Below are positions 20,311-32,456 of a DNA stretch of 64,000 nucleotides, in pieces. The notes beneath the pieces are model-generated. The model did no database searches. It saw only the letters and a list, made by a program, of their open reading frames with translations, and had not been told where the DNA came from. Origin of the DNA: Schistosoma haematobium (lineage: Eukaryota; Platyhelminthes; Trematoda; Strigeidida; Schistosomatidae); contig NC_067196.1 in the NCBI RefSeq assembly GCF_000699445.3, positions 45,475,806 through 45,539,805 on the forward strand, written 5' to 3'. Position numbers and translations under genes: made by a program. How positions within the stretch are numbered: the stretch's first letter is position 1; every line of letters begins with the position of its first letter.

Positions 20311-21854
20311 CAAAAGAAATTTCACGAATACTGAGACATCTAGTAGATTCAGCCAAACACTCCATCAAATCCCCAACACAATTCTTGGACCAAATTAGGG
20401 ACATTCAAATCAACAACGACGAACTCATGATATCCTTCGACGTAACTGCACTGTTCACCTCAATTGAACCACAGTTAGCAAAAGAAACTATATCCCTACT
20501 ACTCAACAACGACACAAATATCACCAAATACACGACGCTTCAAATTCAAAGTCTACTGGAGCTCATCGATTTATGCCTAACAACATATTTTCAATTCAAC
20601 AACAAAATCTACAAACAAACAAAAGGGACACCAATGGGATCACCAATATCAGGACTGATCGCAGAAGCAGTGATGCAAAGACTAGAAGCCACGATATTAC
20701 CAGTGATCAAGCCAAAAATTTGGATTCGCTACGTAGACGACACCTTCGTCATCGTCAAAAAGGATGAACTGGAAAACACATACAAACTGATCAACAACGT
20801 TTTCAATGACATCAAGTTCACAATGGAACAGGAGTCAAACAACCAACTAGCATTTTTGGATATATTGATCACCATAACTGATACAGGAAAACTGGAAACT
20901 CAAGTATATAGGAAACCAACCCATACAGATCAAATTCTCAACTACAACAGCAACAACCCAAGGGCTCACAAAATCAACTGCGTACACACATTGTTCAAGA
21001 GGGCGAGGACACACTGCAGCACACTGGCAGCACGAAGAAATGAAGAGAAATACCTGAAGGACATATTTCAAAAGAACGGCTACCCAATCAACTTTATCAA
21101 AAAGCACCAACGGCACACAGCATCACAACCCAAGTCAGGCACAAAAATCAGTAAAAGGATCACCCTACCGTACATACAAGGAATATCAGAAACTGCAACG
21201 AGACTGCTGAAAACCTTCGGGATAGGTGTGCCACACAAACCAACAAAATCACTACAATCAATCTTATGCAAACCAAAAGATGAAATAACAAAGGAGAACA
21301 AATCAAACATTATCTACAAAATAAACTGTACCAACTGCGACAAACACTACATCGGACAAAGCGGACGTCCCCTCCACCTACGCCTACATGAACATCAATT
21401 AGCAGTCAAACGCCATGATATTTCTTCACTTATTTCAATACACGTGGATAACTACGGACACTCATTCGATTGGGAAAATGTAGAAATCTTAGACAGAGGA
21501 AACTCCAAAAACACCAGAGAATTTCTAGAAGCCTGGCACTCAGGTCAATCAGCAATCAACAAACATGTTGAAATCAATCCAATTTATCAACCAATCAGGA
21601 AAACCATGCATAAATATGGGAACAAAAATCAAACCAATAGGAGACACAACCAAAACAAAGAAGTAAACAATGATAAATTTAAGGTCAACAAGAACCAATC
21701 AACATCGAGGTGCACAGAACAAGCTGTGAAACACATATGGAGAAATTCGAACACTTCACTTCTATCTGAAGTTTGTGCTGATGATGTCGTTCAGAAGAAC
21801 GATGAAAGCTCCACTACCAAACCATCCAGCTCAGAGGACAAAACTCCATCAAAA
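20311..21854 (+). mobile_element. Penelope-like element P2, nearly intact RT + GIY-YIG ORF
   Basis: A single uninterrupted frame runs through the element, entering from upstream at 20199 and reaching a stop at 21879-21881. It encodes a Penelope-type reverse transcriptase: MISFDVTALFTSIEPQLAKE (motif A), QTKGTPMGSPISGLIAEAVM, and IRYVDDTFVIVKKDE (YVDD catalytic box near 20731). The linker KPTHTDQILNYNSNNPRAHK follows, then a GIY-YIG nuclease: NIIYKINCTNCDKHYIGQSG, RPLHLRLHEHQLAVKRHD and EILDRGNSKNTREFLEAWHS. It lacks the N-terminal RT fingers, so it is 5'-truncated. It is clearly the best-preserved coding region among the transposons here and so probably the youngest insertion. Confidence 0.95.
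21778..21808 (+). ncRNA. Hammerhead-like motif at Penelope 3' end
   Basis: CTGATGA, then a GTCGTT/AACGAT hairpin with CAGAAG loop, then GAAA. Penelope elements are known to carry hammerhead ribozymes. Here an extra T separates CTGATGA from stem II, and one stem pair is G-T, so activity is doubtful. The fragment at 16093-16123 has the same arrangement with a perfect GTCGTT/AACGAC stem. Confidence 0.4.
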
Positions 21855-21866
21855 ACTCTCCTAAGT
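21855..21866. repeat. Target-site duplication, right copy (ACTCTCCTAAGT)
   Basis: Pairs with 20299-20310. The host LINE resumes at once in the same frame (VNLSADLVFRKLQHLRLDTS). Confidence 0.9.
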
Positions 21867-23377
21867 GAACCTAAGCGCTGACTTGGTGTTCCGTAAATTG
21901 CAGCACTTAAGACTAGATACTTCTCCTGGCCCGGATATGGTTCATCCTGCCATACTGAGGGAGGCAGCCTCAATCCTGGCAACGCCGCTTAGCGTGATGT
22001 TTTCACACTCGCTAAGCCGAGGCGAATTTCCGGAAAATTGGAAGTTGGCTCACATCACACCAATTTTCAAAGGAGGTCGACGCAATGAACCTTCAAGTTA
22101 TCGGCCGGTGGCTCTTCTGTCATTACCTTCAAAACTCATGGAGTCCCTGATATGCGACGGTTTAAACGACTATCTACTGTTCTTAAATTTCCTCTCACCC
22201 CAACAGCATGGTTTCAGGAAGGGTTACTCTTGTATAACCAACCTGCTGACTGCGGTGGACATATGGACAAGCATCCTCGATCGCAAGGGAAAGGTTGATA
22301 TCATTTACCTTGATTTCTCAAAAGCTTTTGATAAGGTTAACCATACATGTCTTATCAATGAGCTGATACGATTGGGTATCAGACCACCTCTAATCGATTG
22401 GCTTACTTCATACCTAAAAAATGGACACTTTAAGGTTAGAGTTAATTTACTTTATCTCAGGCTATGGAATGTCCTAGTGGGGTCCCCCAGGGCTCAGTAC
22501 TAGGACCTCTTCTCTTCTTGATCTACACAAATGATCTCCCTCAATAGGTAACGTCAGACTTATTACTTTTTGCCGACGACGTGAAACTTTGGAGAGAGAT
22601 ACGCATCCAAGACGGTACACAGGCACTTCAGGAGGATCTGACTCGACTTCAAAGTTGGGCAGACGATAACGGACTTACCTTTAACACTTCAAAGTGTAAA
22701 GTAGTCCATCTGCGACATGTCGCAAACTACAGTTACAACTTAGGAAACTCCTCTCTAGTAGTATCCCAAGTCGAAAAAGATTTAGGAGTCCTGATGCCCT
22801 ATGATTTGAAGTCTTACGCTAACTGTGACAAAAATGCCTTCCGAGCAAACCTTGCACTGGTAACGTTGAAGTGCATTTTTGGACAGTTTGACGGACGAAC
22901 TTTCCATACAATCTTCAATAGTTTCATCCGTCCCCATTTAGAGTACGGAAACATAGTACTCCCCCCTCACTACAAAAGGACAAGGTCACTTTGGGGCGTG
23001 TCCAACGGCGAGCCACGAAATCAGTTCGAGGACTCAAATCTAAACCTTACGAAGAACTCCTCCATTCACTAGATCTTTACCCATTAGAGTATAGGCGTCT
23101 TAGAGGTGAATTATTAATGGCTTATAGTATTCTTAACACTTCTGAATATCCTCTTAAACACCTACTCAAGCTTGGTTCGAATAATAACCTAGGGGGTAAC
23201 ACCCAGAAACTGGAAACACAACATAGCAAGACGGAATGCAGACACAACTTCTACTCCTTAAGAGTTGTCGAAAGCTGGAATTTGCTGCCGGCCGAGCTAG
23301 TCCAAGCGACTTCTCAGGAGTCCTTCAAGAGGCAACTTGACCTATTCTTAAGGACCAAGGACAGCATCACACTATGA
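21867..23377 (+). pseudogene. CR1-like reverse transcriptase, broken
   Basis: Three successive frames: 21865-22503 (RT fingers and palm, IIYLDFSKAFDKVN), 22550-23072 ([36 protein letters not shown]) and 22991-23377 (C-terminal domain). Frame changes lie near 22445-22500 and near 22990. All catalytic aspartates (FSKAFD, FADD) are still readable. Confidence 0.85.
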
Positions 23378-23540
23378 TTTACCAATTTCTTTTCCTCTTT
23401 TATTGTTAACATACCTAGGTTCCTGCCTGGAGGATTTGGTGATCCCCTGCTACTAGACACAGAAGCCTGTTAGACGAAAGCTTCTTCTATTCCGTCCACA
23501 ACCATTTGAACCATTTTGAATGCTGAATGCGCCCTAATAG

Positions 23541-24060
23541 AAGGCATCCGAATATGTATCCTAATCATATCATCATATCCATTTCAATTGGTGGTCTGAA
23601 GACACAGATATTCGCGCGAATCACAACTTATGTGGTTGACCGAAACTTTTTCAAACCGAAATTGACAATATCGCCTTTATCTCAACACTGAAAGCATTTT
23701 GCACCAATGTCGTTGACAAAAGATAGAAGTAACACTCTTGGTTTCTTACGTTTTCTTCTATATTTTTCGGTTCGATTCTGGAACGTATATACAGCACTCG
23801 ATATTTGCTATACTGTAAAGACAACTTCTTCGTGCCAACTTCACTATCGGTCTGTAGTCTACGACTCTTACTGATCGTAACAACAATCATCGGTTTTTCA
23901 AACTGTAACTACGAAGTGATCAATAACTTCGTTCAACGAAATCATTTCTTCTCACGATTATATTTTTGTACCTTCACCTGATCTGCTATGCATAGACATA
24001 ACTGGAATTCGTAAGTTACAAACAGAAGCTATCAACCACACTGTCCGACTTTCCTTTTTA
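23541..24060. other. Non-coding DNA
   Basis: A minus ORF at 23651-23890 has no splice or homology support. Nothing else seen. Confidence 0.4.
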
Positions 24061-24061
24061 A

Positions 24062-25250
24062 GTCAATGGGAGTGTAGACCAACAGGCAGGATTCCGTAAG
24101 GATAGATCGTGTACCGACGAAATCGCAACTCTACGGATCATTGTGGAACAATCAATTGAATGGAATTCATCACTCTACATCAACTTCATTGACTACGAAA
24201 AAGCATTTGATAGAGTGGACAGAACAACACTATGGAAACTTCTTCGACACCACGGCGTGCCCTAGAAGATAGTCAATATCATACGGAATTCCTATGATGG
24301 ATTACATTGCAACATCATACATGGAGGACAGTTGAAGAACTTGTTCGAAGTAAAGACCGGTGTCAGGCAAGGTTGCTTACTCTCAACCTTCCTCTTTCTC
24401 CTGGTGATCGACTGGATCATGAAGACGTCAAAAACTGGAGCGAAGCATGAAATACAGTGGACATATAGGATGCAGCTGGACGATCTAGACTTCGCAGACG
24501 ATCTGGCTCTTCTACCGCACACGCAACGACAAATGCAGGAGAAGTATAGCAGCAGCCTCAGCAGCAGTAGGGTGAAGCAAGATTCTCAGATACAGCACAA
24601 CATGTACCAATCAAAGTACACTTGACGGAGAAGATTTGGATGATGTAAAAATCTTTACATATTTGGGCAGCATCACTGATGAACATGTTGGATCTGGTGC
24701 AGATGTGAAGGGGCTGATTGACAAAGCAAGAGCAACATATTTACGACTGAAGAACATCTGGAATTCAAAAAATTGTCACCCAACATTAAGGTCATAATTT
24801 TCAATACAAGTGTCAAGACTGTTCTACTGTACGGGGTCGAAACTTGGAAAACTACGAAAGCCATCATTCAGAAGATACAGGTGTTTATTGACAGTTGTCT
24901 ACACAAAATACATCGAATCCGTTGGTCAGACACTATCAGCAACAACGTACTGTGGGAGAGAACAAACCAGATCCCAGCGGAGGAGGAAATCAGGAAGGAG
25001 CACTGGAAATGGATAGGACACACATCGAGAGAAGCACCCAAGTGAGCCACAAGGCCAGTTCTCACATGGAATCCTCAAGGCCAAAGGAGAAGAGGAAGAC
25101 CAAAGAACACATTACGCCGAGAAATGGAAATAGACACGAAAAAAATGAACAAGAATTGGATGGAACTAGAAAAGAAGGCCGAGGACAGAGTGGATTGGCG
25201 AATGCTGGTTGGCGGCCTATGCTCCATTGTGAGTAATAGGCGTAGGTAAG
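24062..25250 (+). mobile_element. RTE-like LINE family A, 5'-truncated copy A4
   Basis: Starts inside RT at VDQQAGFRKDRSCTDEIATL, then YINFIDYEKAFDRVDRTTLW (motif A), FEVKTGVRQGCLLSTFLFLL, LDDLDFADDLALLPHTQRQM (FADD intact), [20 protein letters not shown], the C-terminal region [20 protein letters not shown] and [20 protein letters not shown], ending NRRR. Stops at the VP*KIVN position (24262) and frame breaks near 24560 and 24780 inactivate it. Confidence 0.85.
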
Positions 25251-25289
25251 TAAGGAAGTGTAGACATGTAGGATCGATTGATAACACAC

Positions 25290-25560
25290 TAATAGTGTAG
25301 TGAACAAGAACACAAGTGGGGACAATAGAATGTATTTGAACACAAAACTACAGAACATCTTAATAAAATTTGCGAACCTTACAGTTAGCACTTAATTTGA
25401 AAAATGTCTCAAACATGATTGTTCGGTTTGCATATATCCGTCAACTGTCTCATACTTGATTGTTCCTGCATTTCCATGTTCTTGACCTTCTGACGCCAGA
25501 CATTTTATTCCTGACTAGCGTTACATACTGCTTGTACGATATAAGTAGTAGTATCACTAC
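25290..25560 (+). repeat. R2 dispersed repeat copy
   Basis: Follows the 3' end of LINE A4: CTTCTGACGCCAGACATTTT then GTTACATACTGCTTGTACGA and TATAAGTAG, the R2 palindromic end. Confidence 0.5.
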
Positions 25561-25684
25561 TCTTGCGGCGAACTTTACGTTGCTCATTTGAGGAACACAA
25601 TCACTAGTCAGCACGACTTGACAGAACTCTAAAAAGTCATATTGTTTTTTATTATTTGTGTTGTTAACAGCTTTACATTCTTCA

Positions 25685-26062
25685 TCAGTTGCTACTAAAG
25701 GGGAGCTGCTGATAGTGCAGTCCTTCAAACACTGTTGTGGTACCGAAAGAGGAAGCTCTAGTTAGGGCGCTCGGGTGCAAAAAGGTGACGCCAGGTGGAG
25801 TGTTTCGACGGAGTGGCGTTGGCTGTATTCGTCGCTGCAGACGGACAGGGGCAGTAGGACGTGTGGCCTCTTGGAGGAAACTGGATATAGATGGTTCAAC
25901 AGGTCTCTGTAGCGCAGATGTTGAATGGACGTCGAACTTTGACGACACAGCAAGTCGACGGTGCTACAAAGGTCAGAGCGCCGCAGATTCAACATATCGA
26001 CAGGGAGTAGTATGTAGACCTTTTAAAAGCTTAAAAATCTTTGCATCAGAGATCTAAGAAAA
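25685..26062. other. GC-rich island open on both strands
   Basis: The minus frame 25685-25948 reads SKFDVHSTSALQRPVEPSIS, QEATRPTAPVRLQRRIQPTP, LRRNTPPGVTFLHPSALTRA. The plus frame 25737-26057 reads MVPKEEALVRALGCKKVTPG then GVFRRSGVGCIRRCRRTGAV. The stretch is clearly GC-richer than the surrounding DNA. The minus frame is proline/arginine-rich like a retroelement gag or a disordered tail. I cannot assign it. Confidence 0.3.
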
Positions 26063-29000
26063 TAGAAACAGAGAGAATTAGAGGAAAAATGGAAATTATT
26101 TATGATCTTGAAAACTCATGAATATGTGAAGGACAAGCGGTGGAACTCTGCAAAGGAACTGCTAACTCTATGGTTCCTATACTTTATCAAAACACTCTGC
26201 AATTTTATATTAAGATACATTGATTGTCTCCACTTATGTTCTTGCTTAATAAGTTTTTCCACTTGTCTTACAGCTCAGCAACACCCGAAGGTTTCTTAAA
26301 AGTCATCTCCAACGTATTCGGTCGAAGTTTCCGAGAGTTTTGTAAGGTCAGTAAAAGTCACTGAACCCTGGCAGAATCATCCAGCAACGATGTCACTCAA
26401 TTTTGAACGGTCCACCGATCCCCGTCAAGGTTAAGCAATGAACATAAACTAGTCGGGCGACATAGACCGGCTCATTCTGCAATGAACGCACTCTGTTCAC
26501 TGTACTCACTCCTATTAATGTGTTCTATAATAAAGTCAATTATGCTGTACGGTCATCGAAGCAGCCCGGATACGACGAAATGGTAATTCACGTTATGTAC
26601 TAACCTCGAGGTGTGACTTTGGCTTTATCTGATTCGTCACACCATCTCCGTTTAACTCGAGTAGGCTTCCAATAATTTGACACAGATCACCTGCGTTAGT
26701 GATCTACATACGCAAGCTCTAAAATCACTTTCTCAGCATTCTGCACATCATAATAAAATATAGTTTTAACCCACGGTAATGTGATTTATATAATTCCAAC
26801 TTCTCATGTTAGCATTTAACGGATAAGTAGTATTGTAGAATTGTGGTCCAGTTCGTTATTAGTACCGCTATAGTAATACACCTAATTATAAAATTGTAGA
26901 CATATCATGAGTTGAAAACTAATCTATGGGATCTTACATGAAAGTCACATCGTTATATATTCTGACTCGTCATATCGTAACAATCAGCGATATATTGTTT
27001 AGCGTTTTTGAAGGACACATTTAGGCTGGAGATAGGACAATATATTTAGATGGAATAGAACAGATAAATTATGCAAGGATGAACACGCCTGAAAACCTGA
27101 GCCGTGCCATCCGATTAGATGAAATAAATGTTCATACCCTCCCCTTTCTTGGCCTTATCTCCATGGTAAATGTTGAGTATCCATTTTCCAAGTTATCACA
27201 TGTTCATCTTTGATTAATGTGTCATTGAAATGTCACTACAATGTAGCAGTAAATTCGATAGCTGTGATTTATATACAACCTTCTTATTTGAGCCCAACAT
27301 ATGTGAAACTTGGTATAAATACTTTTATTCATTTCAATGAATGTTAGTCTTGTCATTATTACAGCTTTCAAGACCTTAATTATAACTAAAAGGTATTTGG
27401 TCGTGATCTACATATCATTACTTGTTTTGACTCCAGCATAATGGTGAGTTTGTGCTCTCCTCAATGATGAGTTTTCGATTTTATTATTAACACACTGAAA
27501 TATGTTCAGTTCCACTGATAGACACTGACCATTTTTTATGCTAATAATAACACGTTTTTTTTGTTAATAACCGGGCTGTTTATTTATCCTAAAGAAGTGG
27601 CCTACCTTAAGTCACGAAACGTCTGAAGTACAATTTTTGCATCCATTGGGATATTGCAAAAAACATACCAGTTATTATCTCTCTACTCAATACATAATTT
27701 ATTTAAGACTATCAAGTTCAATAATAGTATTGATACAATTTTTTGCCCAGGTTCAGTTCTCACGATCGGCTAAAGGTTAACCGACATCCACGTGTTTTGT
27801 TACTTCTTTTCTTATATGATTGCACCAGTGGGATGTGGAACAAAATACTCAGTGACAATTCGGTGATCTACCTTTAGTTTTTAAAACATTACACCAGGCT
27901 TCTAGTCGAAGCGGTCCTTATAATGGATCCGTGGCATAAAGTGGAAACTGAACAAATCTTCTTGATATGCCTTAGAACGTTTCTCGAGATTTATAAAATT
28001 TGTAGGAGACTCGGAAGACTGTATTTTGTAAAGAAAGACAACGATAATCCCAATACCAATAAAGGGATCAAACGACAAAAATGTTAAATGTAAACATACA
28101 GCAATAACCTTACCTTTTCTCAAAACAGTGTAAAAAACTATTTATGCTTCGCCTTCAACCTGCATCGAAATAACATGCTGATAAATATCAGTTCGCTTTA
28201 AAACGCTAAGTAAATACCTTAGATGGCGCCGTTGTTCTGTATCACAATATGGTTTTGAAATTGGAAAATGGTATGCAGGATGTTCAGTGAGCATTTCTAG
28301 ATCATACCTCTGCTATGTACTCCATTCCTAGACCACCAATCAAGTTTACCAAAGTTAACAATGGAATGTGGATAAGCAACTGGTTCTGTTCATACATCTC
28401 AGGAAGAAAACAGAAAACAGTTTTTGGAGGAAAGTGTTTTAAGCGCTTCTAATATCTTGAGGTGAATCACGAGAAGTTACATTCCCTGTTATTTCTCATC
28501 TTTTCTGCACAACCACTCATCTTCTGTAGAATAAACATCTAAGTGTCAAACTGTTAATTTTAAACAGTTATATAAACATCACTTAAGCACTTCTAGAATA
28601 CCATAAAACTTGTACTCTTAGAGATTCAGTATTAAAAATTGACAAGTCGTTTCTCGATGTAAGATATTCCTCTGATTTCTCTTGTTCTTGCCATGTTTTA
28701 TTGATGTGGATGAACGTTTACCGTTTGAATGATTATATGAATAGCCTACATGCTTCTGGAATCACTCGACGTTAACTTTCGAGATTTGTAATTCCTTGCA
28801 TATCACCTATAATTCAAACTGTTCACTATTATTCTCTATCGGGCTTCTGAGGAAAGTACTGATGGCAGCTAATGGGGTATTTAATTAGTATGCTGAAATC
28901 AATATGAACATGGTTGTGAATAAACGTTTAAAATTTTACAAGCGTTATTTTACCGGATGTGTGCTGGGTACTTAGTATCTAAGCGTAGCAGTAACTTTTA

Positions 29001-29525
29001 GTTCGATCGCAAGTGCCTGACTTCAGTATGTAGGTTGTTCTTATCTTCTTTTCCTCTTCAAAGTAATGTCATTATTATTATTCACAGACATCTTATGATT
29101 ACGTAAGTGTCGTGAATAAAACCATTTCGGTTTTCTTGAAGAATGCCATACATAAGTTTCAATAATACTAGCATTATATTTGCCATATTTGGGAAAGAGA
29201 AAAAAATGATAATAATGATAACAGAATAATGACAATAATAAATCAGGTTCTGTGTAATTGAGAGGAATATTGAATTGACTTTAAAAAAAGAAGGGGGGAA
29301 AACTGAGGGAATAGAAATAAAGGAGACATGAAATACGCATATATTTAAATAATCGTGTTTATGAACACGACTATGTATTTATCGCCAAATTAGTAACGAA
29401 AATGAAATAAAAAATGAGAAAAATAACTGATAATTGCAGTAAGATATGACGTAGAGATAAGCGTTTGTGCAGTCATAGTTTGGAGTGATGCTATGAAAGT
29501 CTCAATTAAGTGCAAAGGATAGTCA
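26063..29525. other. AT-rich non-coding DNA
   Basis: Includes an R2-like block at 26075-26240 and a CACGAAACGTCTGAAG block near 27617 that looks repetitive. The short minus ORF at 27902-28123 (hydrophobic middle) has no splice support. No gene called. Confidence 0.4.
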
Positions 29526-29529
29526 AATA

Positions 29530-30600
29530 TCTGACCAAACAACCTATAGTATCCTAAGCAAGGATCTTCTTATAAACACCTGTTCCTTTTCGATAATGGT
29601 TGTAGTAGCTTTTCAGGTTTCAGTCCCGCATGATACAACTGTCTTGAGGTTTGTACTGATGATTTTAAAATAATAATAATAATTTATTCTCAAATAACAC
29701 TTTGTTACATGAGGCATGCCAGTTTACAGGCAAGATCAAATTGTTACAAATGATACAATACCCACTGTAGTAAGTTACTTAGCTGGGTTGATAATTTAAA
29801 AGGTATGAATGTAGATGGTTTTAGTCAGTATCACGGTTGGCGCGCTTCATGAAAGTTGCGTTGCAAATGCGCAACTGGTGGTCAAGAATAGGTCCATTGA
29901 AGGTGGGAGCTCCTAGAAACCGCAATGTTATGTCCCTTTGGAATATCTAAGGCTTTAAGGATGGTGCAGGATGAAGTCACCCGTTTCATATCTCAAGGGG
30001 GCTGAATGAGGGAGCAAGTAAAAGAAAGGACGAGAGGCAGAGTAGCCAATATTCATGAAGGAATGTTTAAGGTATGATTTTTCGGTCTAATTTTCTTTAA
30101 TTAAGGTATTTGTTAAGCAAGAGCATTTTAATAGGTAAAGGAAAATAAGTGTAAACAAGGTATGAATGGACATACAATAGACAAGTGGAGGGGATTCAGA
30201 AGGGAGCTGAAAGTATGAGATTATGTGTGATTATAAAATATAGTGCTAAAAACAGTATTTGACTTTGATGTAGGTTGAAGGTTGTTTTGAGTTATATATG
30301 AACTTCAATTGTGAGAATACTGCAGTTGCTGTATCAATATGTGCCTTGATATGTTGATGAGATTCTCTTTGTTTATTGATGATGCTGCCCAGGTACGTAA
30401 AACTTTCCACATCTCCTAGAGCCTCTCCATAAAATGTGATTGGGTTAGTGTTCGCCGAATTGAATTTCAGGGGCCTGCATCTTCCCCCTGTATATGTTGA
30501 GGCATACTGCTGAAGAGGATTCTGACACACTGACTATTCTGACCTGACGTTTGGCTATGTGAGATAGGAGAGCAAAGTCATGTGAGATGTTCGTAAACAA
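29530..30600 (-). mobile_element. RTE-like LINE family A copy A5, interrupted by another insertion
   Basis: Minus strand. 30246-30600 reads NPITFYGEALGDVESFTYLG then SIINKQRESHQHIKAHIDTA, and 29530-29660 continues with the C-terminal region (a QTSRQLYHAGLKPEKLLQ-like stretch matching NTNVRPVLLYGAETW in order). Between them lies a 556-bp insert flanked by an imperfect 12-bp duplication. Confidence 0.7.
29673..30228. mobile_element. 556-bp insert of unknown type inside LINE A5
   Basis: Flanked by GATTTTAAAATA (29661-29672) and GATTATAAAATA (30229-30240), 11 of 12 identical. The left end starts with (ATA)n followed by TTTATTCTCAAATAACAC, so it looks like the reverse of an element with a TTA-rich 3' tail, i.e. 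a minus-strand LINE 3' end. No protein is readable. Confidence 0.5.
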
Positions 30601-30889
30601 AAGCTAGTTATCGTAAGTAGATTTTAAACCACTGCAAACTATTTACCAGAAATATTTAGTGGTGATAATTCATACTTTTTAAAATTTTGTCTAAAATATA
30701 CGACGCTTTTTAGTACAGTTTCCATTTTTTCTCTGAACTTTGGCTGGCCATGGGAAACTGGTGAACAGACGGGGGAGAAATGACTTGGTATGACTGCTTG
30801 TGCTAAGCAGTTGCAGTACAACTTTCGTGCCTTTAGGTAACCATCGTGCTATTGACAGAAGAAACCAGACTAGTATTGAATAAGCCAAA

Positions 30890-31270
30890 TGGCATACGAA
30901 CAAACTCGAACAAGCCAAAAGTTATAGTAATAATTGTCTTGGGGACAGCTTCATCAGCTACCAGGGTATTGTGATATGCCCTGACTAAGTCAATTTTAGT
31001 AAATATTTTCATACTCTGTAAACCGTTGGCGAAATCTTGGATATGCGGTAATGGGTACCTATCTGGTACGGTTTGACGGTTGAGGGCTCTGAAGTCCCCA
31101 CACAGTCGCCAGTCACCATTCTTCTTTGGGACTATATGCAAAGGGGATGCCCATTGACCATCAGAGGGACAGATAGTACACATGTAGTCAAATTCAGCTC
31201 TAGCGATTTTGAGCTTATATGGTGCTAGTCTCCTGGGTCTTGCAAACACAGGTGCACCTTCGGTTTTCAT
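30890..31270 (-). pseudogene. Gypsy reverse transcriptase, N-terminal part
   Basis: Reads GAPVFARPRRLAPYKLKIAR, EFDYMCTICPSDGQWASPLH, IVPKKNGDWRLCGDFRALNR, TVPDRYPLPHIQDFANGLQS, IFTKIDLVRAYHNTLVADEA, FGLFEFVRMPFGL. The motif-A aspartate (KIDLVRAYH) is present, but the element ends before the YxDD box, so it cannot be active. Confidence 0.85.
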
Positions 31271-31320
31271 CGTATGACTTGCTTTTAGTTTGCCTTCAGA
31301 AGGCTGCGGGTTTGGTCTAG

Positions 31321-31743
31321 TTAAGCAAAAAATTCTGCTAGTATATCTTGGGATTTCGCTGTTGTTACCGGAGGAGTTTGTATCAAGTCGAGAGATGTGA
31401 TGTGACTTTCTTTGCCTTTTTTGTAATTCGAAGTTTCTTTCAGCGTTAAGCGTCGTTTTATGGTGTCAACTAGAAATTTGTATGTCTCTAGAAAGTCTAC
31501 CTCCAGTATTCCCAGATCTAAATCGGTCACAGTGGAAACCCAGGGGAATTGCCTCTTGAACCCCAAGTCCAGTGTTAAAGTCTTCCGCCCAAATGTCGCG
31601 ATTTCAGTTTTATTGGCATCTTGAAGTGTAACTAGTGATGTATCTCTACCCAGCTCAGTTTTATTTCGAGGGGTGACACTAAAAGCAAAGTCAGTATATA
31701 CCAAGAAGTTCAAGCCAGAGTTCCTGTCTCTAACATAAAACAA
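31321..31743 (-). pseudogene. Gypsy aspartic protease with lost active site
   Basis: Reads LFYVRDRNSGLNFLVYTDFA then FSVTPRNKTELGRDTSLVTL. The D-T/S-G catalytic triad expected after FLV has become YTDF, so the protease is dead. Downstream TVTDLDLGILEVDFLETYKF matches the flap-to-C-terminus region (normally ILGxDFL). Confidence 0.75.
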
Positions 31744-32442
31744 GCGACTGTTTAGGCACTCCTCCTCAGTCGTCGCGACCTGGGGAGGGGTTTTCCGTTT
31801 TCCGTATTCTTGAGATTCTATTTAGGCCAGGCGCATGGCTGCATGCACTTGGTTGAGTTGACACCGAACTTCCAATGATACCAACAGAACTGCCCAGATC
31901 GTCTGGACATTTTTAACCAGCATTGTGTCTTGGGTCTTGGTCATTTTGGTGACCTGCTCCTGTTTCTATGACTCCTTTGCATTCTGGCAACAGCCTCAAT
32001 GAGACAATAAATACCAGCAATTAGTTCTTCTATGACTGGGTTTTTTGCTGGTCCTTCTTTTTGTGTGTGATATATCGTGCGTGATACAGTTGGAGAACCT
32101 CTTTCCGTTATTCTTTCGGCTAAACGCGCTAAACGAGATAAGGAGGTTTCGGGATCTTGTGCATCCAAACAGTGTTGAACGTAGCATGGGACGGCTTATA
32201 TCTCTCCTTGCTTTAGGACTGTCTCACCCACTGTGTTATCACTCACTAAGACTTGGAGGTGACGCAAAGCCTGTGACGGCGACCTGTCACCTTATGTATG
32301 TCCTTAGAAAAGCCTTTGGATTCTTTGACTGTCTGATAATGATAAACGGTTCATTATCACTCTTCTTAGGATGGTGTACGGTTGTGGTGGTGGTGGGTTT
32401 AAAATCGAGTCACGGACATCTTTGGCGGCTGAAGGAGGGAGG

Positions 32443-32456
32443 ATAGAACATGAGTC
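32443..32456. repeat. SINE target-site duplication, left copy
   Basis: ATAGAACATGAGTC, identical to 32866-32879. Lies in the gag reading frame (DSCSI on the minus strand). Confidence 0.9.

Larger units (their letters stand above)
19205..23540 (+). mobile_element. CR1-like LINE (SR1/Perere type) split by a Penelope element
   Basis: The left part (19205-20310) carries the C-terminal half of an AP-type endonuclease (LGDFNLPRVNFTEHTYTGGD, SRLDCVFTNE, then GKSDHAS in a shifted frame) and the linker with RNICTKAIREDRLQYQTKLM. The right part (21867-23377) carries the reverse transcriptase (LDTSPGPDMVHPAILREAAS, SSYRPVALLSLPSKLMESLI, QHGFRKGYSCITNLLTAVDI, DIIYLDFSKAFDKVNHTCLI, LLFADDVKLWREIR) and the C-terminal domain with [31 protein letters not shown] and [20 protein letters not shown]. 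The 3' UTR reaches about 23540. The frame is continuous across the Penelope site except for a TAA at the target, and frameshifts follow near 22440 and 22990, so it is inactive. 5'-truncated. Confidence 0.9.

Noticed and set aside
27902..28123. Minus ORF with hydrophobic core as a membrane-protein exon
   Set aside because: A donor-like AAAAG/GTAAGG sits right at its start, so it would be intronic, and no acceptor or partner exon was found.
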